Part shown: piece after piece, positions 50,288 to 59,548 of the stretch | Layout of the letters: each line of letters starts with the position of its first letter | Numbering within the stretch: position 1 is the first letter of the stretch | From: Marinobacter mangrovi | GTDB taxonomy: Bacteria > Pseudomonadota > Gammaproteobacteria > Pseudomonadales > Oleiphilaceae | Length of the DNA stretch: 64,000 nucleotides | Direction of reading: 5' to 3' | Assembly (NCBI RefSeq): GCF_016798325.1 | Contig: NZ_JAERVO010000002.1 | Location: 372,001-436,000 of the forward strand | Position numbers and translations under genes: made by a program | The notes under the pieces: generated by a model | The model's database searches: none | What the model saw: only the letters and a program-made list of their open reading frames with translations | Told to the model about the DNA's origin: nothing

Positions 50288-50923
50288 ATGTCTTCATTTT
50301 ACGACGCTCTCAACTGGCGCTACGCCGCCAAACGTATGAACGGCCACACGGTGCCGGCAGACAAGGTGGCGCGCATCCTCGGTGCGGCCCATCTGGCGCC
50401 GTCGTCCTTCGGGTTACAGCCCTACACGGTGCTGGTGGTGGATGATCCGGCCCTGAAGGCGACTATCCGGGAGAAGGCTGCGGACCAGCCGCAGGTCACC
50501 GAGTGCTCCCACCTGCTGGTTTTCGCCACCTGGGATCCGGTTGAGGAAGCCCATGTGGATGAGCTGATCGAGCGGATTGCCACCGAGCGGGACGTCGATC
50601 CTGCCGAACTCTCTGGCTATCGGGACATGATCAAAGGCACCCTGCAACAGCGCACGCCCGAGCAACGGGTTGAGTGGGCCGCACGCCAGGCCTACATCAG
50701 CCTGGGCACCGTCCTGAGCGCCGCGGCCCTGGAACAGGTCGATGCGTCGCCTATGGAAGGATTCGACCCGGTGGCGCTGGATGCGGTGCTCGGACTCCGC
50801 GATCGGGGCCTGCACGGTATCGTCCTCGTCGCTCTAGGCTACCGGGACACGGAGACGGATTGGCTCGCTGGCCTGAAGAAGGTGCGCTGGCCCCGGGAGC
50901 GCACCATCCAGTCGATTGGCTGA
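50288..50923 (+). CDS. Nitroreductase-family NAD(P)H-dependent oxidoreductase
   Basis: 211 residues. The FMN-binding start WRYAAKRMNGHTVPADKVARILGAAHLAPSSFGLQPY is typical of the NfsB/YdgI group, and GLHGIVLVALGYRDTETDWLAGLKKVRWPRE closes the fold. It reduces nitro or quinone compounds with an FMN cofactor. It follows the DMT gene by 42 bases with its own GGAG. Confidence 0.92.
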   Translation: MSSFYDALNWRYAAKRMNGHTVPADKVARILGAAHLAPSSFGLQPYTVLVVDDPALKATIREKAADQPQVTECSHLLVFATWDPVEEAHVDELIERIATERDVDPAELSGYRDMIKGTLQQRTPEQRVEWAARQAYISLGTVLSAAALEQVDASPMEGFDPVALDAVLGLRDRGLHGIVLVALGYRDTETDWLAGLKKVRWPRERTIQSIG

Positions 50924-50934
50924 TCGTCTCGCGG

Positions 50935-51414
50935 TCAGAACCAGCGTTTGGGGTAGGGCTGGCGTGACAGTAACCGGTGATAGACCAGACCGAAGGCGAC
51001 AATGGTCACGGTCCCGATGGCCACCGGCGACACCAGGAACTGCCAGTCCTGCCCCGTCAGCATCACCACCAGCGGATTGGCGCCGGCCGGCGGGTGCGTG
51101 GTGTCAGTGACCAGCATCAGGGTCACCGCCAATCCCACCGCAAGCCCCAGAGACCAGGGATGCACCCCGCAAGCCGCTGCAATCGCCAGGCCCACCGCCG
51201 TGGTCAGAATATGTCCCAGCACGATGTTGCGCGGCTGGGCCAGAGGACTGGCCGGCAATCCGAACAGAATCACCATGGTCGCGCCGAACGGCGCCATCAG
51301 CCAGAGCGCGCCGTTGATGCTGCCCAGCCAGCTCAGCACGGTGATACACGCGGCTGCGCCGAGGCCGGCCAAAAACGCGATGGGATAGGGAGTGGCGTTG
51401 GCAAAGATTTTCAC
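50935..51414 (-). CDS. HPP-family membrane protein
   Basis: 159 residues with four hydrophobic helices. The HPP domain is recognised by MAPFGATMVILFGLPASPLAQPRNIVLGHILTTAVGLAI and the TTHPPAGANPLVVMLT block that names the family. Some HPP proteins act in nitrite transport in plastids; bacterial role is unsettled. It is divergent from a TetR gene, with an operator-like repeat between. Confidence 0.9.
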   Translation of the reverse strand: MKIFANATPYPIAFLAGLGAAACITVLSWLGSINGALWLMAPFGATMVILFGLPASPLAQPRNIVLGHILTTAVGLAIAAACGVHPWSLGLAVGLAVTLMLVTDTTHPPAGANPLVVMLTGQDWQFLVSPVAIGTVTIVAFGLVYHRLLSRQPYPKRWF

Positions 51415-51458
51415 GGGGATCTCCTTATTGAACGGATGGAAAAGCGGATGAAATCAAA

Positions 51459-51500
51459 GTAGACCGATCTGTCTACTTTTAGGGTAGACAAATCGGTCTC
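51459..51500. promoter_or_regulatory. Paired TetR-type operator
   Basis: AGACCGATCTGTCTAC (51461-51476) is followed by GTAGACAAATCGGTCT (51484-51499), its reverse complement with one mismatch. The AGACC/GGTCT halves are like NemR-type TetR sites. It lies 45 bases from both the HPP start and the TetR start. Confidence 0.7.
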
Positions 51501-51543
51501 CCGGTGTCAATCTGTTCGAAAGGGCGCTGGAGATTTTTGATTC

Positions 51544-52110
51544 ATGGATAAACGCGAACAACTGGTCCGGGTGGCGTTCGATCTGTTCTATCGTGAAGGG
51601 GTCCACGCTGTGGGGATCAATCGGGTGCTGGCCGAATCGGGCGTTGCCAAGAAAACGCTTTATCATCATTTCCCCGGTAAGGACGACCTGCTGGCGGCCA
51701 CCGTCGGGTATCGGGATGCGCTGTTTGTCGGATGGTTGCAAGAGCGGCTGAGGGGGATTCCGGCGGGGCGGGACGCGTTGCTGGCCCTGTTCGATGCTCT
51801 GGATGACTGGTTTCACGGGCGGGATGATCGCATCCTGCCATTCCACGGCTGCTATTTTATCAACGTTAGCGCGGAGTACGGCGACCCGACGCATCCGGTC
51901 CACATCCAATGTGCCCGGCACAAGACAGCGGTCAGGGCGATCCTCGAGCCTCACGTCGAGAAAGTTGCGAGTTCGGACATCGAGCGTGAAGCGCTGCTGG
52001 ATGCCGTCTGCCTGTTGAAAGAAGGCGCCATTGTGAGGGCGCATGTGGAGTCCAACGGTGACGCCGCCAGGGAGGCGCGTCAGATCCTGGCGCGTCTGAT
52101 GGCGGTCTGA
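51544..52110 (+). CDS. TetR-family regulator
   Basis: 188 residues. The N-terminal HTH is KREQLVRVAFDLFYREGVHAVGINRVLAESGVAKKTLYHHFPGKDDLLAATV, with a C-terminal ligand domain of four or more helices. Divergent from the HPP gene and flanked by a paired TetR operator, so it probably represses HPP and itself. The ligand is unknown. Confidence 0.93.
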   Translation: MDKREQLVRVAFDLFYREGVHAVGINRVLAESGVAKKTLYHHFPGKDDLLAATVGYRDALFVGWLQERLRGIPAGRDALLALFDALDDWFHGRDDRILPFHGCYFINVSAEYGDPTHPVHIQCARHKTAVRAILEPHVEKVASSDIEREALLDAVCLLKEGAIVRAHVESNGDAAREARQILARLMAV

Positions 52111-52255
52111 CGTCGGACCGTCAGCAAGCCAGCCATATTGAGGCTGTACACGGATTTTATCTGATTGATAGTAAGCATTTTTGTCAATTTATGTCGTTAG
52201 CGAATCAATCTATAGTTTGCGAGTGATTATCGTTACCCGCTGAATTGGATGCCGC

Positions 52256-53470
52256 ATGTCGAAGACGGAACCGCACGTTCGCTTTTCACTCATTTTTGCG
52301 CTGGCCTCGACCATGATGCTCGGGCCGTTTTCGGTGGATACCTATCTACCTGCGTTTCCCGAGATTGCAGACTCCCTGGGGGTGTCCTCCCAGCAAGTCT
52401 CCCTGAGCGTGTCGGTCTACATCTTTTCCCTCGCTTTTGGTCAGTTGATTGGTGGGGCCCTCTCGGATCGCTATGGTCGCAAGGTGGTCCTGATGTCCGG
52501 CCTCGCCATCTTTTCGATCGCCAGCCTGTGGCTGGCATTCACCGATGCCCTGGCGGTGTTTCTGGTCGGGCGAGCCGTGCAGGCCATCGGAGCCGGGTGG
52601 GTGCTGGTCTCGGTGCCGGCGCTGGTGCGCGATCGGGTGAGCGGTCAGGATGCGGCCAAGCTGTTCTCCATGATTGGTTTGATCATGGTGATCGCACCAG
52701 GGATTGCCCCCAGCATCGGCAGCACCCTGCTGGCCATCGGGCCCTGGAACGTGATTTTCATCTTCCTGGCCCTGTACGCTGTGCTCGTGGTGCCGGTTCT
52801 GCTCGGGACTGTGTTCCGCGATCCGGTCGCGGTACCCGGCACGGCGGTCAGAATGAGCATCCTGAAGCGGTATGCCTCTGTGCTGTCCAATACCCGGGCC
52901 TTGCCCTTCATTTTCTGGCAGATCGGGTCGTTCTCGGTGATGATGCTGTTCATCACCCACGCCTCGTTCATCTACCAGGAGCATTTCGGCCAATCCGAGC
53001 AGACCTTTGCGCTGTTGTTCGGCGCCAACATCGTGGCGATGTTCTGCGTGAACCTGACCAATCGTGCGCTGTTGTCCCGCCTGCCGTCGCTGCGTGTCCT
53101 GCAAATGGCGAGTGCCTTGCAGGGGCTGGGTGCCCTCCTGCTGGTAGCGGCCGCTGCGCTGAACTGGCCCGTCTATGGGTTCCTTGCTGCGATGATGCTG
53201 ACGATCGGGGTCATGGGCGCCATTTCGCCCAACATCCAGGCCTGTTTCATGGAGCATTTTCCCACCAGTGGTGGCACCGCAGCGGCATTGCTGGGTGCGG
53301 CCCAGTTTGGTGCTGCCGGCACGATAAGCGCGCTCTCGGCGCTGCTGCCACACACGCTGCTGGCCGTTGTGCTGGCCATGGCGGCCTGCGCCGCCGTGTC
53401 GTTTGGGTTCATGCTGCGCTCGCTTCGTCATGAGGCGGTGCCGTCGGTCGGGACGACAGGTGTGTCATGA
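52256..53470 (+). CDS. Bcr/CflA-type multidrug MFS transporter
   Basis: 404 residues with twelve hydrophobic helices. The DHA1 motif A is GGALSDRYGRKVVLMSGLAIF near residue 70; the N-terminus is MLGPFSVDTYLPAFPEIADSLGVS as in Bcr. It exports drugs or amino acid dipeptides using the proton gradient. Its stop overlaps the cupin gene start (ATGA). Confidence 0.92.
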   Translation: MSKTEPHVRFSLIFALASTMMLGPFSVDTYLPAFPEIADSLGVSSQQVSLSVSVYIFSLAFGQLIGGALSDRYGRKVVLMSGLAIFSIASLWLAFTDALAVFLVGRAVQAIGAGWVLVSVPALVRDRVSGQDAAKLFSMIGLIMVIAPGIAPSIGSTLLAIGPWNVIFIFLALYAVLVVPVLLGTVFRDPVAVPGTAVRMSILKRYASVLSNTRALPFIFWQIGSFSVMMLFITHASFIYQEHFGQSEQTFALLFGANIVAMFCVNLTNRALLSRLPSLRVLQMASALQGLGALLLVAAAALNWPVYGFLAAMMLTIGVMGAISPNIQACFMEHFPTSGGTAAALLGAAQFGAAGTISALSALLPHTLLAVVLAMAACAAVSFGFMLRSLRHEAVPSVGTTGVS

Positions 53471-53868
53471 GCCAGGCTCGCATCACATCGCCGGATGCCT
53501 CCGCCGAGTATTTCTTCGAGGAAGGCTGTTTCATCCTGGAACTCTCGAACTCGGTGGACGATCCCGCCCTGTCCATCGCCCGGGCCCGGGTGGAACCTGG
53601 ATGCATCACCCGCCTGCATCGTCTGGCGCATCAGGTCGAGCGCTACGTGATCCTGGACGGCGAAGGCTGGGTCGAAGTGGGGGAGACCGTCGCCGGGCCC
53701 GTTAAAGCGGGCGATGTCGTGATCATCCCGGCCGGTGCCAGTCAGCGCATCCGCAATACCGGCGATCGTGATCTGGTGTTTCTCGCCCTCTGCACGCCCC
53801 GTTTTGAACCGAAGGATTACGCCGATATCGATCCGGCGCCGATGGATCGCGGCAACCTCGGCGATTGA
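53467..53868 (+). CDS. Cupin-domain protein coupled to the MFS gene
   Basis: 133 residues. Cupin motif 1 is CITRLHRLAHQVERYVILDGEGWVEVGE (His 56, His 60, Glu 63) and motif 2 GPVKAGDVVIIPAGASQRIRNTGDRDLVFLALCTP. It overlaps the MFS gene by 4 bases, so translation is coupled. The substrate or signal is unknown; it may act on the compound exported by the MFS protein. Confidence 0.85.
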   Translation: MSQARITSPDASAEYFFEEGCFILELSNSVDDPALSIARARVEPGCITRLHRLAHQVERYVILDGEGWVEVGETVAGPVKAGDVVIIPAGASQRIRNTGDRDLVFLALCTPRFEPKDYADIDPAPMDRGNLGD

Positions 53869-54027
53869 TCCCCGTGATCGCCAATGGTTGCGGGTGCGGC
53901 TTCATCGGTTCAGCATGAACTCACAACACTCGTCGCTGGCCGGCGTATTGGCCGACTCAAAGCGACCCCCTCTCAAGCTCGCCTGTGCATGACCTTGAAA
54001 ACACCGAACCACCCGAAGGAGGTTGCC

Positions 54028-55011
54028 ATGGAATATCGCCGATTGGGTTCAACCGGTATGAAGGTGTCACCATTGTGTCTGGGGACCATGACCTACGGTA
54101 CGTCGGAATGGCGCGACTGGGTCCTGGACGAGGAGGCCAGCCGGCCCTTCATCAAGAAAGCGCTGGATGCGGGGATTAACTTCTTCGATACCGCCGACAT
54201 GTATTCGGTCGGGGAATCCGAGCGGGTCGTGGGCAAGGCGCTGCTGGACTACGCCCGGCGTGACCAGTTCGTGCTGGCCACCAAGGTCTATAACCCGATG
54301 GGTGACGGTCCGAATGACCGCGGCCTGTCCCGCAAGCACATCATGGACGCCATCGATGCGTCGCTGGAACGGCTGGGCACCGACTACGTTGACCTCTACC
54401 AGATTCACCGCTGGGACTACGACACGCCCATCGAAGAAACCATGGAAGCGCTCCACGATGTGGTGAAGGCCGGCAAAGTCCGCTACATCGGCGCCTCGTC
54501 CATGTTCGCCTGGCAGTTCGCCAAGGCCCAGCACGTGGCCGAGCGCAACGGCTGGACGAAATTCGTCACCATGCAGCCGATGTACAACCTGGTCTATCGG
54601 GAAGAGGAGCGGGAGATGTTCCCGTTATGCGCCGATCAGGGCGTGGGCGTGATTCCCTGGAGCCCGCTGGCTCGTGGCGTTCTCGCCGGCAAGACCACCC
54701 AGGGCGAAGGCGGCGAGAGCACCCGCGCCCGCACCGACCAGATGACTCGCAAATGGCACCTGGGCAGCGATATCGACGCGCCGGTGATCGAAGCCCTGCG
54801 CAGCGTCGCCGAACAGCGCGGACTGCCCATGGCACAGATTGCGCTGGCCTGGGTGGCGTCCAACCCGGTGGTGTCCGCGCCGATTGTCGGGGCCAGCAAG
54901 GAGGCGCATCTGGATGACGCCATCGCCGCCCTGGACATCACCCTGAGCGACGAGGAAAGGACGACCCTGGAAAGCCCCTACGTCCCGCACGCGGTGGCCG
55001 GACACCAGTAA
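54028..55011 (+). CDS. Aldo/keto reductase
   Basis: 327 residues from ATG at 54028 (AAGGAGG 6 bases upstream). The start is MEYRRLGSTGMKVSPLCLGTMTYG. The catalytic tetrad is Asp and Tyr in NFFDTADMYSVGESE, Lys in VLATKVYN and His in YQIHRWD. Cytosolic NADPH-dependent enzyme reducing aldehydes or ketones. Monocistronic. Confidence 0.93.
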   Translation: MEYRRLGSTGMKVSPLCLGTMTYGTSEWRDWVLDEEASRPFIKKALDAGINFFDTADMYSVGESERVVGKALLDYARRDQFVLATKVYNPMGDGPNDRGLSRKHIMDAIDASLERLGTDYVDLYQIHRWDYDTPIEETMEALHDVVKAGKVRYIGASSMFAWQFAKAQHVAERNGWTKFVTMQPMYNLVYREEEREMFPLCADQGVGVIPWSPLARGVLAGKTTQGEGGESTRARTDQMTRKWHLGSDIDAPVIEALRSVAEQRGLPMAQIALAWVASNPVVSAPIVGASKEAHLDDAIAALDITLSDEERTTLESPYVPHAVAGHQ

Positions 55012-55019
55012 TCCGTGGC

Positions 55020-55625
55020 TCAGACCGGCGGCGGACAGCTGTCGTCGCCGGCCAGCAGGCGTTTGGCCTGGGCGCGGATCCGATCGGCCAGGGTGGCGAT
55101 GTTGGCCTGCTGGGCCAGAACGGTGTCGGTGACGGTCGGGCCAGCCTGGCGCCGGATGCGGGTGGTGCAGTTCAGTTGCTTGAGCTGGGCTTCGGTATCG
55201 CGGTTGTCGAGGCGGATGTCCGCATCCAGCCAGGCCTGATCGTTGCGCATGGCCTCAAACCGGGTGATGTTGATCCAGGCATGGACCCGGCTGTCCCTGG
55301 CCTGCGGCGGGTTGAGTGAGACCGTCAGGGCGCTCTGGATTTCCTGGGGCAGTGGCGCGCCCCACCAGTCTGATTCCAGCACCTGCAGCTGACTCCGGTC
55401 CGACCGCAACACCAGTGCCGTGCGGTCAACCTGCGGCGGCACCGTGACGTTCTCCACCGTAATGCGCGCCTCCTCACCCGTCGCCTCAGCGGCGTCAGCC
55501 GGCGGAACCAGCGTATGAAAGTGCACCGGTGGACTGCTGCTGCACCCCGTGAAGGTCAGGACGATTCCCAACAGGGCGCTGGTTGCCAGTACGGCGTTGG
55601 GACGGCGTGTAAAAGGTTTCCTCAC
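55020..55625 (-). CDS. pqiC: PqiC lipoprotein (ABC-type transport auxiliary component)
   Basis: 201 residues. The lipobox is LTFTGC (Cys near 28). VHFHTLVPPADAAEATGEEARITVENVTVPPQVDRTALVLRSDRSQLQVLESDWWGAPL is the DUF330/YmbA pattern. PqiC is an outer-membrane lipoprotein that joins PqiAB in lipid transport across the envelope. It overlaps pqiB by 4 bases at the 3' end of the operon. Confidence 0.9.
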   Translation of the reverse strand: MRKPFTRRPNAVLATSALLGIVLTFTGCSSSPPVHFHTLVPPADAAEATGEEARITVENVTVPPQVDRTALVLRSDRSQLQVLESDWWGAPLPQEIQSALTVSLNPPQARDSRVHAWINITRFEAMRNDQAWLDADIRLDNRDTEAQLKQLNCTTRIRRQAGPTVTDTVLAQQANIATLADRIRAQAKRLLAGDDSCPPPV

Positions 55626-57271
55626 TGGTCACTCCTTACCGGCTGCGAGCGCCCGCGGATCATGGATTCAGGATGTCGGCGCAAGTAGTCGGACAGTTCC
55701 CGCACGGAACGGGACATGCGCTCCACTTCGTCCAGGGCATGGCCGATGCGCGTGCGTTCCGGTGACGACGGGTCCAGGGCGTCTGCTGCCTGGTTTAGCG
55801 TCGAGCGCATGTCGGTCATCACCCCATCGATGCTCTTGAGGGTCTGCAGGGCTGAGGGCATGACGTCGCTGTTGATGGAACTCAACGTCTTGCGAAGCTC
55901 GGCGAGGCTGCCGTTCATGTTGTTGGCGATGCTTTCAAACGGAATCTTGCTGAACCGGTCCACCAGTCGGGTGAGCTGTTCCTGCAACTTGTCCAGGCTG
56001 GTCGGACGGGTGGGAATCTGGATGGGATCGAGGGTTACGTCAAACTCGACCGGCTGGGCGTCCGGATACAGCTCCAGTGCCACGAAGAGCTGGCCGGTCA
56101 GCAGGTTGCTGGTCCGGGCTTCGGCACGCAGACCCTGATTCACCAGATCTTCAAACAGCCTGGGAACCTCGTCGGCATTGCCGGCGGGCTGTCGAATGTC
56201 GGTCAGCAGTTTGCCGTAGGCCTGTCCCATCATCTGGGGATAGATGCGGGCGTCCACGATCACCGGGAACGTCTTGTCGCTGGCGTCGTAATCCAGGGTG
56301 ACGCGGGTGACCTCACCGATCTGCTTGCCGATCAACTCCACCGGCGAACCTTCCTTGAGGCCGCGCAGGGACTGGTCGAATCGCATCCGGATCCGCTGGG
56401 CTGGTCCCTTGCCGGGCGACAGGGCCACGCTTTTCTCGGAGAACAGCTGGAACTCGGTACCGGCTTCGGCCGGGGCGCTGCCGGATTCCCGCTTCGGTGT
56501 GGCAAACGCCACCCCGCCGGTCAGAACCGACAGCAGCGATTCGGAATCCAGTTCCAGCCCGTTGGCGCTGACGCCGATATCGATGCCGCTGGCGTTCCAG
56601 AATCGGGTGTCGGCAGTGACATATTGATCATTGGGTGCGTTGACGAAGATATCCACATCGACGCCATCGCCGGACTCATCGAGTGCGTAGGAAACCACCT
56701 GGCCGACACGCACCTTGCGGTAATAGATGGGCGAGCCGATATCCAGCGAGCCCAGGTCACTGGCCTTGAGGCGGTAGCGTTTGCCCGGTTCGCCGTAGGT
56801 GACCGGCGGCGGGTTTTCCAGGCCTTCGAAGCGGGTGGCGCGCTGATCGGAATCGCCCGGGTCGGCTGCGATAAAGTCACCGGAGAGCAGGGTATCCAGC
56901 CCGGAGACGCCGCCGGTGCCAATTCGGGGGCGCACGACCCAGTAGCGCGAGTCCTTGCGGGCAAAGTCTTTCGCGTCGCGATCCAGATCGATGGTGACGA
57001 CCACTTTCTTGTGATCCTGGCTGAGACGGATGGCCGACACTTCGCCAATGACCACATTGCGGTATTTCACCTGGGACTGGCCGGGTGTGAGCCCGCCGGC
57101 GGTCTCAAAAGTGACCTCCACGGTAGGGCCGGCGTCGTGCCAGGCGCGTATCAGCATCGAGAGTCCGACCAGGGCCGCCACCAGCGGCACCAGCCACACC
57201 AGTGACAGGCTCCAGCGACGGGACTTGACGTCTGCCTCGGCGGGCGACTGCGGCGTCGTTCCATTAGTCAT
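55622..57271 (-). CDS. pqiB: PqiB, MCE-domain membrane-spanning protein
   Basis: 549 residues. A single N-terminal membrane helix (SLVWLVPLVAALVGLSMLI) is followed by three MCE/MlaD repeats (about 45-150, 160-275, 280-400). GPTVEVTFETAGGLTPGQSQVKYRNVVIGEVSAIRL and SPVELIGKQIGEVTRVTLDYD are MCE signatures. The C-terminal 120 residues are coiled coil, probably forming the PqiB needle between membranes. It overlaps both neighbours, so it belongs to the pqiAABC operon. Confidence 0.95.
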   Translation of the reverse strand: MTNGTTPQSPAEADVKSRRWSLSLVWLVPLVAALVGLSMLIRAWHDAGPTVEVTFETAGGLTPGQSQVKYRNVVIGEVSAIRLSQDHKKVVVTIDLDRDAKDFARKDSRYWVVRPRIGTGGVSGLDTLLSGDFIAADPGDSDQRATRFEGLENPPPVTYGEPGKRYRLKASDLGSLDIGSPIYYRKVRVGQVVSYALDESGDGVDVDIFVNAPNDQYVTADTRFWNASGIDIGVSANGLELDSESLLSVLTGGVAFATPKRESGSAPAEAGTEFQLFSEKSVALSPGKGPAQRIRMRFDQSLRGLKEGSPVELIGKQIGEVTRVTLDYDASDKTFPVIVDARIYPQMMGQAYGKLLTDIRQPAGNADEVPRLFEDLVNQGLRAEARTSNLLTGQLFVALELYPDAQPVEFDVTLDPIQIPTRPTSLDKLQEQLTRLVDRFSKIPFESIANNMNGSLAELRKTLSSINSDVMPSALQTLKSIDGVMTDMRSTLNQAADALDPSSPERTRIGHALDEVERMSRSVRELSDYLRRHPESMIRGRSQPVRSDQ

Positions 57272-57881
57272 CGTGGGTATCCGTGTCCCATATCAATCGT
57301 GGATCAAAGCTCAGGGTGGCCAGCATGGTCAGCACGACCACCAGGCCGAAGAAGAGAATACCCGGTCGGGGTTCGATGGTCCCCAGTGCGCCGAACTGGA
57401 CCAGCGCCGTCAGCAGCGCAGCCACGAATACATCGAGCATAGACCAGTAGCCTATCAGCTCAAGCCCTCGATAGAGGCGGGTTCTGTCCCGGCGTGAGCG
57501 CGTGTCGCCCTTGTGAACGGTACACAATAGCAGACCGAGGACCAGGAACTTGGTCACCGGTACGCCGACGCTGGCGATAAAAATGATGGTGGCGATGTCC
57601 CAGGCACCGTCCCGCCAGAGGGTCACGACACTGCCCAGAATGGTCGCCGTCGAGTCGCCCTTGAAAGACGTCGTGTGCATGATCGGCAGCACGTTGGCGG
57701 GGATGTAGAGGATCAGCGCCGTCAGCATCAGCGCCCAGGTGCGGGTGATGGCGTTGCGTTTGCGCCTGTGCAGGTGGGCGCCGCAGCGGGGGCAGGTGTG
57801 CGGGCTGGCATTCAGGTCGCAGGCCTTGTGGCAGCGGTGGCACAGGCACAGGCCCAGTTCGGCGGCGACGGCTACGGTCAT
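57264..57881 (-). CDS. pqiA: PqiA, second half as a separate protein
   Basis: 205 residues. Two CxxC pairs at the N-terminus (CHRCHKAC and CPRCG) form a rubredoxin-like zinc site. Four hydrophobic helices follow (TWALMLTALILYIPANVLPIMHTTSF...). In E. coli PqiA is one chain with two such halves; here the second half is its own gene. It overlaps pqiB by 8 bases and the first half by 4. Confidence 0.93.
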   Translation of the reverse strand: MTVAVAAELGLCLCHRCHKACDLNASPHTCPRCGAHLHRRKRNAITRTWALMLTALILYIPANVLPIMHTTSFKGDSTATILGSVVTLWRDGAWDIATIIFIASVGVPVTKFLVLGLLLCTVHKGDTRSRRDRTRLYRGLELIGYWSMLDVFVAALLTALVQFGALGTIEPRPGILFFGLVVVLTMLATLSFDPRLIWDTDTHDD

Positions 57882-58477
57882 GGCAGCTCATCCCACAGGC
57901 GTTGCACGTCCCGACCGGCCATGCCGATGATCAGCAAGCTCAACCCGCCGAGGGCGAGCAGGCCCATCGTCGGCAATACATCGATCCGGCCACTGATCTT
58001 GAACACGGCGACCAGAGCGCCCAGCAGAAAGACTTCCAGCATGCTCCAGGGGCCCAGCGTTGCGAGCCAGCGCATGCAGCCCCGGAATCCCGGCGCCCGC
58101 TGGCGGAAATGGGCAAACCCCAGCAGCCAGGTCAGTAGGGCGACCTGGGTGACGGGAACAATGACGATGGAAAAGGCCGCCACCAGGGCCAGCATGTCCG
58201 TTGGCCCCTTCGTCAGGGCCCAGACCGCGTCGACCAGGGTGGCCGCATGGGACTGGCCTCCGGTGCGGATGACCAGCACAGGATAGAAGCTGAGGAAGCC
58301 GATCAGCATGATGGCGGTCAGGCACAGCGCCAGCAGGTGATCGACATGGAAGAGATGAGGGCGCGCCAGCAGGCCGCCGCAGCGCACGCAGTGGGCCTGT
58401 TGATGGCGGGCCAGCGTCGGACGTTGGTAAACCGCGTCGCAGTACTCGCAGATGATCAGCTGGTTGTTATCACTCAT
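57878..58477 (-). CDS. pqiA: PqiA, first half as a separate protein
   Basis: 199 residues, start of the operon. The N-terminal CEYCDAVYQRPTLARHQQAHCVRCG has two CxxC pairs, followed by four hydrophobic helices including HVDHLLALCLTAIMLIGFLSFYPVLVI and PTDMLALVAAFSIVIVPVTQVALL. PqiA is the inner-membrane part of the PqiABC lipid-transport system. The split into two 200-residue proteins rather than one 410-residue chain is common outside Enterobacteria. Confidence 0.93.
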   Translation of the reverse strand: MSDNNQLIICEYCDAVYQRPTLARHQQAHCVRCGGLLARPHLFHVDHLLALCLTAIMLIGFLSFYPVLVIRTGGQSHAATLVDAVWALTKGPTDMLALVAAFSIVIVPVTQVALLTWLLGFAHFRQRAPGFRGCMRWLATLGPWSMLEVFLLGALVAVFKISGRIDVLPTMGLLALGGLSLLIIGMAGRDVQRLWDELP

Positions 58478-58643
58478 GCCTTAAGATTAGCTGTGATTTG
58501 CCGGGGTGACTGGCACAGGTTACCGGAATTCCAATGGATTCTGACACGTTCCGGTGATTGGCGGGATTAATGTCCGTTCAGCCACTGGTTCCCGACCAAC
58601 CCGGTTCCGGTCGGTTGTCTTGTGGCGCCCGGTGCTCCAGTTT

Positions 58644-58672
58644 TTATCAAATTTCCTGCCTGATCTTGTCAT
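58644..58672. promoter_or_regulatory. 29-bp element shared with the acyl-CoA ligase promoter
   Basis: The 29 bases start TTATCAAATTT and end GATCTTGTCAT. They match the sequence at 63192-63220 at 23 of 29 positions without gaps. It is 101 bases before the SDR start. The two TATCA/TGTCA halves are 22 bases apart, two helical turns, as expected for an AraC-type regulator binding tandem repeats. Confidence 0.65.
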
Positions 58673-58773
58673 GGCCCTGCCGGCGGGGACTGAGCCACAC
58701 TGTGGGTATCGATTGAATTCAGGCGCCGTCCGGGTGTCTGACCGAAATAGCCAACGAAAAACAAGAGGCGATT

Positions 58774-59535
58774 ATGGAATTCAAAGGTGTACCCGCCATC
58801 GTCACCGGTGGCGCTTCCGGGCTGGGTGAGGGCGCCGTTCGCGCACTGGCGGCGGAAGGCTGCAAAGTAGCTATCCTCGACCTGCAGGAAGAGCGCGGTC
58901 GCGCCGTGGCCGAAGAGGTTGGCGGTATCTTCGTCAAGTGCGATGTGTCCTCGGCTGAGAGTGCCGAAGCGGCGATCGCCACAGCGCGTGAAGCTCACGG
59001 CCCCTGCGGCATCGCGGTGAACTGCGCCGGTATTGCCCCGGCGGCGAAAATTGTCGGCAAGGAAGGCCCGATGCCGCTGGAGGATTTCAGCAAGGTTATC
59101 CAGGTCAACCTGATCGGCACCTTCAACATCATGCGGCTCGCCGCGGCGGACATGATGCAGCGTGAGCCCAACGCCGACGGCGAGCGGGGCATCATCATCT
59201 CCACGGCCTCGGTTGCGGCCTACGAAGGCCAGATCGGGCAGGTGGCCTACAGCGCCTCCAAGGGCGGCGTGGTGTCCATGACCCTGCAGGCGGCCCGTGA
59301 GCTGGCCCGCCAGGGCATCCGCGTCAACACCATCGCGCCGGGTATCTTCATGACGCCGATGATGGCCGGCATGCCGCAGAACGTTCAGGACAACCTGGCG
59401 GCGACGCTGCCGTTCCCGCAGCGCCTGGGCAAGCCGGAGGAGTTCGGCATGATGGTCGAGCAGATGGTCAAGAACCCGATCCTCAACGGCGAGGTGGTCC
59501 GTCTGGACTGCGCGCTGCGGATGGCGCCGAAATAG
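58774..59535 (+). CDS. HSD10-like short-chain dehydrogenase (3-hydroxyacyl-CoA dehydrogenase type)
   Basis: 253 residues. TGGASGLGEGAV (residues 11-22), NCAG near 87 and the catalytic Ser/Tyr/Lys in STASVAAYEGQIGQVAYSASKGG. The two-residue insertions and PFPQRLGKPEEFGMMVEQMVKNPILNGEVVRLDCALRMAP end are typical of 3-hydroxyacyl-CoA or 2-methyl-3-hydroxybutyryl-CoA dehydrogenases. First gene of an operon with an acyl-CoA dehydrogenase and thiolase; so a beta-oxidation-type step is likely. Confidence 0.9.
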   Translation: MEFKGVPAIVTGGASGLGEGAVRALAAEGCKVAILDLQEERGRAVAEEVGGIFVKCDVSSAESAEAAIATAREAHGPCGIAVNCAGIAPAAKIVGKEGPMPLEDFSKVIQVNLIGTFNIMRLAAADMMQREPNADGERGIIISTASVAAYEGQIGQVAYSASKGGVVSMTLQAARELARQGIRVNTIAPGIFMTPMMAGMPQNVQDNLAATLPFPQRLGKPEEFGMMVEQMVKNPILNGEVVRLDCALRMAPK

Positions 59536-59548
59536 GCCGGAGGTCAGC

